A stretch of DNA of 64,000 nucleotides from Nonomuraea maritima (GTDB taxonomy: Bacteria > Actinomycetota > Actinomycetes > Streptosporangiales > Streptosporangiaceae). Of this stretch, positions 59,427-64,000 are shown in pieces. The notes under the pieces were generated by a model. It searched no databases, had not been told where the DNA came from, and saw nothing but the letters and a program-made list of their open reading frames with translations. The position numbers and the translations under genes are program-made. Every line of letters begins with the position of its first letter. The stretch's first letter is position 1. The stretch covers positions 124,001-188,000 of the forward strand of contig NZ_FNFB01000013.1 of NCBI RefSeq assembly GCF_900100395.1, in the 5' to 3' direction.

Positions 59427-61546
59427 GCAGCACCACGAACACCGGCGCGCCCGACACCATCGACGGCTGGCGCGCCCTGCTGGGCGAACACAACCCCGAC
59501 GAGGTCGTCACCAAGGCCCTCGTCCGCGACGTCCAGCTGCCCGGCGGGGCCGGCACGATGGCCCTGATCACCCTGGACAACGGTTTCGACCACACCAAGC
59601 CGAACACGTTCGGCACCCGTGGCCTGCTCGCGCTGAACGGCGCGCTGTCGGAGATCGCCGAGCGCACCGACCTGGTCGCGGTGGGCGTGACGGGCAAGCC
59701 GTTCATCTTCGCCGTCGGCGCCGACCTCAAGGGCGCCTCCGAGGTGACCACCCACGAGGAGGCCCTCGCCGTCGGACGGCTCGGCCACCACGTCTTCCGG
59801 CGGCTCGGCGAGCTCGCGATCCCGTCGTTCGCGTTCGTCAACGGCGCGGCCATGGGCGGGGGCCTGGAGATCGCGCTGCACTGCACGTACCGGACGATCT
59901 CCTCCGGTGTCCCCGCCGTGGCGCTGCCCGAGTGCTCGCTCGGCCTGGTGCCGGGCTGGGGCGGCACGCAACTGCTCCCCCGCCTCGTGGGCCCGGCGAA
60001 CGCCATCAAGCTGATCATCGAGAACCCGCTGGCCCAGAACCGCATGATCAAGGGCGCGCAGGCGCACGAGATGGGCATCGCCGACGCGATGTTCGAGCCG
60101 GCCGACTTCCTGGAGGAGTCGCTGCGCTGGGCCGCCCGGGTGCTCCAGGGCGAGGTGGCCGTGGAGCGGCCGTCCCACGAGGCGTCGGAAGGCTGGGACA
60201 AGACGGTCGCCGACGCGCGCTTCCTCGTGGACCTGAAGCTGCACGGCGCCGCCCCTGCGCCGTACCGGGCGCTCGACCTCATCGCGCTGGCGCCGACCGC
60301 CTCCCGCGACGAGGGCTTCGCCGCCGAGGACGACGCGCTGGCCGACCTGCTCATGAGCGAGGAGCTGCGGGCCGGTCTGTACGCCTTCGACCTGGTGCAG
60401 CGCCGCGCCAAGCGGCCGGCGGGCGCGCCGGACAGGGCACTCGCGCGCAAGGTCACCAAGGTCGGCGTCGTGGGCGCGGGCCTCATGGCCTCGCAGATGG
60501 CGCTGCTGTTCGCCCGCCGCCTGGAGGTCCCGGTCGTGCTGACCGACCTCGACCAGGCCCGGCTCGACAAGGGCGTCGGCTACGTGCACGCCGAGATCGA
60601 CAAGCTGCGGGCCAAGGGCCGTCTCACGCAGGACGCCGCCAACCGGCTCACGTCCCTGGTGACCGGCTCGCTGACCAAGGACGCCTTCGCCGACGCCGAC
60701 TTCGTCATCGAGGCCGTCTTCGAGGACATGGCGGTCAAGAAGCAGGTGTTCGCCGAGGTCGAGGCGGTGGTCTCGGCGGAGTGCGTGCTCGCCACGAACA
60801 CCTCCTCGCTGTCGCTGACCGAGATGGGCGAGGGGCTCGCCCACCCCGAGCGGCTCGTCGGCTTCCACTTCTTCAACCCGGTCGCCGTCATGCCGCTGCT
60901 GGAGATCATCCGGGGCGCCGCGACGGATGACGCCACGCTCGCCACGGCGTTCGCCGTCAGCAAGTCGTTGAAGAAGTCGTCGGTGCTGGTCAAGGACGCC
61001 CCCGCGTTCGTGGTGAACCGCCTGCTGACCTGCTTCATGAACGAGGTCATCACGGCCGTGGACGAGGGCACGCCGCTGGAGACGGCCGAGCACGCGCTCG
61101 ACGAGCTCGGGCTGCCGATGACGCCGTTCGCGCTGCTGCAGCTCGTCGGCCCGGCGGTGGGCCTGCACGTGGCCGAGACGCTGCACGAGGCGTTCCCCGA
61201 GCGCTTCGGCCTGTCGGCGAACCTCGCGAAGCTGGTCGCCGCCGGCAAGCCGGGCGTCTACCGTCCCGACTTCACGCTCGACCCTGAGGCGGTGGCGCTG
61301 TTCGCGGGCGGCGACGCGCCGTCCACCGCCGAGCAGGTGCGCGAGCGCGTGCTGACCGCACTGGCCCGTGAGATCCGCATCATGCTGGACGAGGGCGTGG
61401 TGGCCGCGCCGCAGGACATCGACCTGTGCATGATCATCGGTGCGGGCTGGCCGTTCCACCTGGGCGGCATCACGCCGTACCTCGACCGGACGGGCATCGC
61501 CAGGACGCGCTTCCTGCCCGAAGGGGTCGCGTCGGTTCCCGCCTGA
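59423..61546 (+). CDS. fadB: Multifunctional fatty-acid oxidation complex alpha subunit
   Basis: 707 aa. The N-terminal enoyl-CoA hydratase domain has FAVGADLKGAS, FVNGAAMGGGLEIAL and ALPECSLGLVPGWGGTQLLP with the catalytic Glu. The 3-hydroxyacyl-CoA dehydrogenase part has KVGVVGAGLMASQMALLF for NAD, ATNTSSLSLTEM, and GFHFFNPVAVMPLLEI. In the first glycine motif the usual GxMGxGIA reads GLMASQMA, as in related actinobacterial FadB. It forms an operon with fadA (ATGA overlap). Confidence 0.95.
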   Translation: MSSTTNTGAPDTIDGWRALLGEHNPDEVVTKALVRDVQLPGGAGTMALITLDNGFDHTKPNTFGTRGLLALNGALSEIAERTDLVAVGVTGKPFIFAVGADLKGASEVTTHEEALAVGRLGHHVFRRLGELAIPSFAFVNGAAMGGGLEIALHCTYRTISSGVPAVALPECSLGLVPGWGGTQLLPRLVGPANAIKLIIENPLAQNRMIKGAQAHEMGIADAMFEPADFLEESLRWAARVLQGEVAVERPSHEASEGWDKTVADARFLVDLKLHGAAPAPYRALDLIALAPTASRDEGFAAEDDALADLLMSEELRAGLYAFDLVQRRAKRPAGAPDRALARKVTKVGVVGAGLMASQMALLFARRLEVPVVLTDLDQARLDKGVGYVHAEIDKLRAKGRLTQDAANRLTSLVTGSLTKDAFADADFVIEAVFEDMAVKKQVFAEVEAVVSAECVLATNTSSLSLTEMGEGLAHPERLVGFHFFNPVAVMPLLEIIRGAATDDATLATAFAVSKSLKKSSVLVKDAPAFVVNRLLTCFMNEVITAVDEGTPLETAEHALDELGLPMTPFALLQLVGPAVGLHVAETLHEAFPERFGLSANLAKLVAAGKPGVYRPDFTLDPEAVALFAGGDAPSTAEQVRERVLTALAREIRIMLDEGVVAAPQDIDLCMIIGAGWPFHLGGITPYLDRTGIARTRFLPEGVASVPA

Positions 61547-61556
61547 CCCTTGCGCT

Positions 61557-61593
61557 GAACCGCCCGTCCCGGTCCCCCCGGGGCGGGCGGTTC
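61557..61593. terminator. Bidirectional terminator between fadB and the permease
   Basis: GAACCGCCCG (61557-61566) pairs perfectly with 61584-61593, and the stem continues through CCC/GGG after one G-U pair, leaving a 9-nt loop. It lies between two convergent stops. Confidence 0.85.
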
Positions 61594-61598
61594 GACGG

Positions 61599-63068
61599 TC
61601 AGCCGCGTTTCTGCCAGGGCGTCGCGGCCCGGCTGTGCCAGTAGCCGTAGGCGAAGTAGAGCACCACGCCGACGATCATCCAGATGACGAACCGCAGCCA
61701 CGTCTCCGCCGGCAGGTTGAGCATCAGGTACAGGCAGGCCAGCACCGACAGGATCGGCAGCACCGGCACCAGCGGCACCCGGAACGCCCGCGGCAGGTCG
61801 GGACGCGTCCTGCGCAGCACGATCACTCCGGCCGACACCACCACGAACGCGAACAGCGTGCCGATGTTGACCAGCTCGGCGAGCTCCCCGAACGGCACGA
61901 ACCCGGCCAGCGCCATGGTCACCGCCCCGATCAGGATCGTCAGCCGGGCGGGCGTGCCGAAGGCGGGGCTGACGGTGGCGAGCCCGCGCGGCAGCAGACC
62001 GTCGCGGCACATCGCGAACAGCACCCGGGTCTGGCCCAGCAGCAGCACCAGCACCACGGTCGTCAGGCCGGCGACGGCGCCCAGGCTGATGATGGTGGCG
62101 AGCCAGGGCTGCCCGACCGCGATGAACGCGTCCGACAGCGGCGCGGCGGTGCTCAGGTCGCTGTAGTGCTGCATGCCGACGACGACGAGCGAGACGGCGA
62201 CGTACAGCACCGTGCAGATGCCCAGCGACGCGAGGATGCCGCGCGGCACGTCACGCTGCGGCTCGATGGTCTCCTCGGCGGCGGTGGCCACGATGTCGAA
62301 GCCGATGAACGCGAAGAACACGATCGCGGCGGCGGAGAAGACGCCGATCACGCCGAACGCGACGGGCGTGATGCCGAAGATCAGCTGGATGAGCGGAGCC
62401 TGCACCCCCTCCACGCGCTCCGTGGCCTGCGCCTCGGGGATGAACGGCGTGTAGTTGGCCGCCTTGACGAAGAACAGCCCGGCCAGGATGACCAGCAGCA
62501 CCACGGTGACCTTGACGATCACGAGGACGAGGTTGACCCGCGACGACACCTTGATGCCGGCGACCAGGACCACGGTGAGGGCGAGGACGATCAGCATGGC
62601 GGGCACGTTGACCACCGGATCGTCACCCGCGATGTACTCGGGCAGCGCGAGCCCGAGGGACGCCAGCAGCGAGGCGACGTACCCCGACCAGCCGACCGCC
62701 ACCACGGCGGCGGCGAGCGCCAGCTCCAGCAGCAGGTCCCAGCCGATCACCCACGCGGTGAACTCGCCCAGCGTGGCGAAGGCGAACGTGTAGGCCGACC
62801 CGGCCACCGGGATCGTGGAGGCGAACTCGGCGTAGCACAGGGCCGCCAGGCCGCAGACGACGCCGGCGACGACGAACGAGATCGCCACCGCGGGCCCCGC
62901 CACCTCTTTGGCGACCTGCCCGGTGAGCACGAAGATTCCGGTGCCGACGATGACGCCGATGCCGAAGACGGTCAGGTCGACGGCGGTCAGGCGCTTGCGC
63001 AGCTGATGATCGGGGGATTCGGTGTCGCGGATGGATTGCTCGACACTCTTCGTGCGAAAGATGTCCAC
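61599..63068 (-). CDS. APC-family amino-acid permease (cationic amino-acid transporter type)
   Basis: 489 aa with about twelve membrane helices. The first helix carries VFGIGVIVGTGIFVLTGQ, the family substrate-binding motif. FFAFIGFDIVATAAEETIEPQRDVPRGI is represented here by its core FIGFDIVATAAEET, typical of CAT/YfnA-like transporters. GTG 63068 has GGAAGGA nine bases upstream; the frame is open to 63089. Confidence 0.93.
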   Translation of the reverse strand: MDIFRTKSVEQSIRDTESPDHQLRKRLTAVDLTVFGIGVIVGTGIFVLTGQVAKEVAGPAVAISFVVAGVVCGLAALCYAEFASTIPVAGSAYTFAFATLGEFTAWVIGWDLLLELALAAAVVAVGWSGYVASLLASLGLALPEYIAGDDPVVNVPAMLIVLALTVVLVAGIKVSSRVNLVLVIVKVTVVLLVILAGLFFVKAANYTPFIPEAQATERVEGVQAPLIQLIFGITPVAFGVIGVFSAAAIVFFAFIGFDIVATAAEETIEPQRDVPRGILASLGICTVLYVAVSLVVVGMQHYSDLSTAAPLSDAFIAVGQPWLATIISLGAVAGLTTVVLVLLLGQTRVLFAMCRDGLLPRGLATVSPAFGTPARLTILIGAVTMALAGFVPFGELAELVNIGTLFAFVVVSAGVIVLRRTRPDLPRAFRVPLVPVLPILSVLACLYLMLNLPAETWLRFVIWMIVGVVLYFAYGYWHSRAATPWQKRG

Positions 63069-63121
63069 GCCGAGCGATCCTTCCCTCACGGCGCGTCATC
63101 ATGCCCGTGCCGGGCGGGGAT

Positions 63122-63156
63122 CCGGCGTCCCGCGGGAGGTTCGCGCGGGACGCCGG
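63122..63156 (-). terminator. Terminator downstream of dxs
   Basis: CCGGCGTCCCGCG (63122-63134) pairs perfectly with 63144-63156 around a 9-nt loop, 7 bases beyond the dxs stop. Confidence 0.85.
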
Positions 63157-63162
63157 TGAAGG

Positions 63163-64000
63163 TCAGTTGCGGGCCGGCTCGACCGAAGAGGTGCGCTTGG
63201 CGACCGCCTCGGTGACCTGCCGCGCGAGGTCTTGCCCGGTCAGGCCGATCTGGCCGAGGATGGCCGCCCGCTTGGCGTGGTCGAGGAAGCGCTGCGGGAT
63301 GCCGAAGGTGCGGACGGGCACGTCGACGTCGGCGTCGCGGAGCAGGCGGGCCACCGCGTCGCCCACGCCGCCCACGCGGCCGTTGTCCTCTGCCACGACC
63401 ACGAGCTTGTGGGCGCTCGCGGCCAGGACGAGCGCCTCGTCGAGCGGCTTGACCCAGCGGGGGTCGACCACGGTGGCGGAGATGCCGTGGGCGTCGAGCA
63501 GCACCGCGGCCTCCATGCAGATCCTGGCCATCGGGCCGACGCCCACCAGCAGCACGTCGGGCTCGGTCTCGGGGGCGAGCAGCACGTCCATCTCGCCGAG
63601 CTTGCCGACGGCCTCGAGGGGCTCGGCGACCGGACCCTTGGGGAAGCGCACGACGGTGGGGCCGTCGGTGACCGCCACGGCCTCGCGCAGCAGCTCGGCC
63701 AGCCGCTCGCCGTCGCGCGGCACCGCGATCCTCAAGCCGGGGACGACCTGCAGGATCGACAGGTCCCACATGCCGTTGTGGCTGGCGCCGTCGTCACCCG
63801 TGACGCCCGCGCGGTCGAGCACCACCGTGACGGGCAGGCGGTGCAGGGCGACGTCCATGAGGAGCTGGTCGAAGGCGCGGTTGAGGAACGTGGCGTAGAC
63901 GGCGACGACCGGGTGCATGCCGCCGAGCGCGAGGCCCGCGGCGCTGGTCAGCGCGTGCTGCTCGGCGATGCCGACATCGTAGATGCGCTCGGGGAAGGCC
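63163..64000 (-). CDS. dxs: 1-deoxy-D-xylulose-5-phosphate synthase, C-terminal part
   Basis: About 279 codons are visible; the gene starts beyond the right edge. The segment contains the catalytic-Glu motif YDVGIAEQHALTSAAGLA, then DRAGVTGDDGASHNGMWDLS, and the C-terminal transketolase domain with VVAEDNGRVGGVGDAV. It makes DXP for the MEP isoprenoid and thiamine/pyridoxal pathways. The end matches the normal family C-terminus. Confidence 0.95.
   Translation of the reverse strand, partial: AFPERIYDVGIAEQHALTSAAGLALGGMHPVVAVYATFLNRAFDQLLMDVALHRLPVTVVLDRAGVTGDDGASHNGMWDLSILQVVPGLRIAVPRDGERLAELLREAVAVTDGPTVVRFPKGPVAEPLEAVGKLGEMDVLLAPETEPDVLLVGVGPMARICMEAAVLLDAHGISATVVDPRWVKPLDEALVLAASAHKLVVVAEDNGRVGGVGDAVARLLRDADVDVPVRTFGIPQRFLDHAKRAAILGQIGLTGQDLARQVTEAVAKRTSSVEPARN

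Overview
The window is high-GC DNA (third codon positions almost all G or C) from an actinomycete. The gene families fit a Streptosporangiaceae-type soil actinobacterium such as Nonomuraea, but that placement is inference and no marker gene settles it. Supporting signs are an XRE/DUF397/ATPase regulatory set, DUF3000, the actinobacterial coproporphyrin-type haem genes hemE, hemY and hemQ, LCP and class F sortase cell-wall genes, many GTG starts, and several starts that look leaderless. It reads as chromosomal core with some accessory genes. I found no insertion sequence, CRISPR array, tRNA or rRNA.

Layout. 0-5.5 kb: an XRE/DUF397/HATPase module, a phosphoribosyltransferase, rsgA, and an ECF sigma/anti-sigma pair. 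5.5-10 kb: glyA behind a ZTP (pfl) riboswitch, a membrane Ser/Thr kinase, a DinB-like protein and a YihY protein. 10-14 kb: an assimilatory sulfate reduction operon (sulfite reductase, small zinc ribbon, cysH, siroheme chelatase) behind a leaderless cysteine-codon leader peptide and an attenuator-like hairpin. 14-24 kb: a DUF1707 repeat protein, an ankyrin/HEAT protein, an HD hydrolase, an extraordinary secreted hexapeptide-repeat protein, OsmC, glgX, a RibD-like reductase and the ligase LigC. 24-34 kb: pgeF, an enoyl-CoA hydratase, an unassigned protein, a methyltransferase, a TPR protein, a small repeat ORF coupled to an MBL-fold hydrolase, an FAD oxidoreductase and the LigD-type polymerase. 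34-42 kb: msrB, hemQ, hemY, a DUF4349 lipoprotein, hemE, DUF3000 and RNase D. 42-54 kb: a sugar-catabolic operon and, 9 kb away, a LacI repressor operon carrying a nearly identical operator. Between them lie a rifampin phosphotransferase-like gene, a degraded-looking gene-poor stretch, and a secreted protein next to a class F sortase. 54-64 kb: a repeat-rich membrane protein, an LCP ligase, a membrane protein, the fadA-fadB pair, an amino-acid permease and the 3' part of dxs.

Regulatory logic readable from the DNA: matched palindromes at the promoters of the XRE and DUF397 genes; cysteine attenuation of sulfate reduction; ZTP control of one-carbon metabolism; and a LacI operator shared by the two sugar operons. 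A second theme is short in-frame tandem repeats (12, 18 or 30 bp) in several exported or membrane proteins, and tandem repeats of about 47 bp in two intergenic regions.
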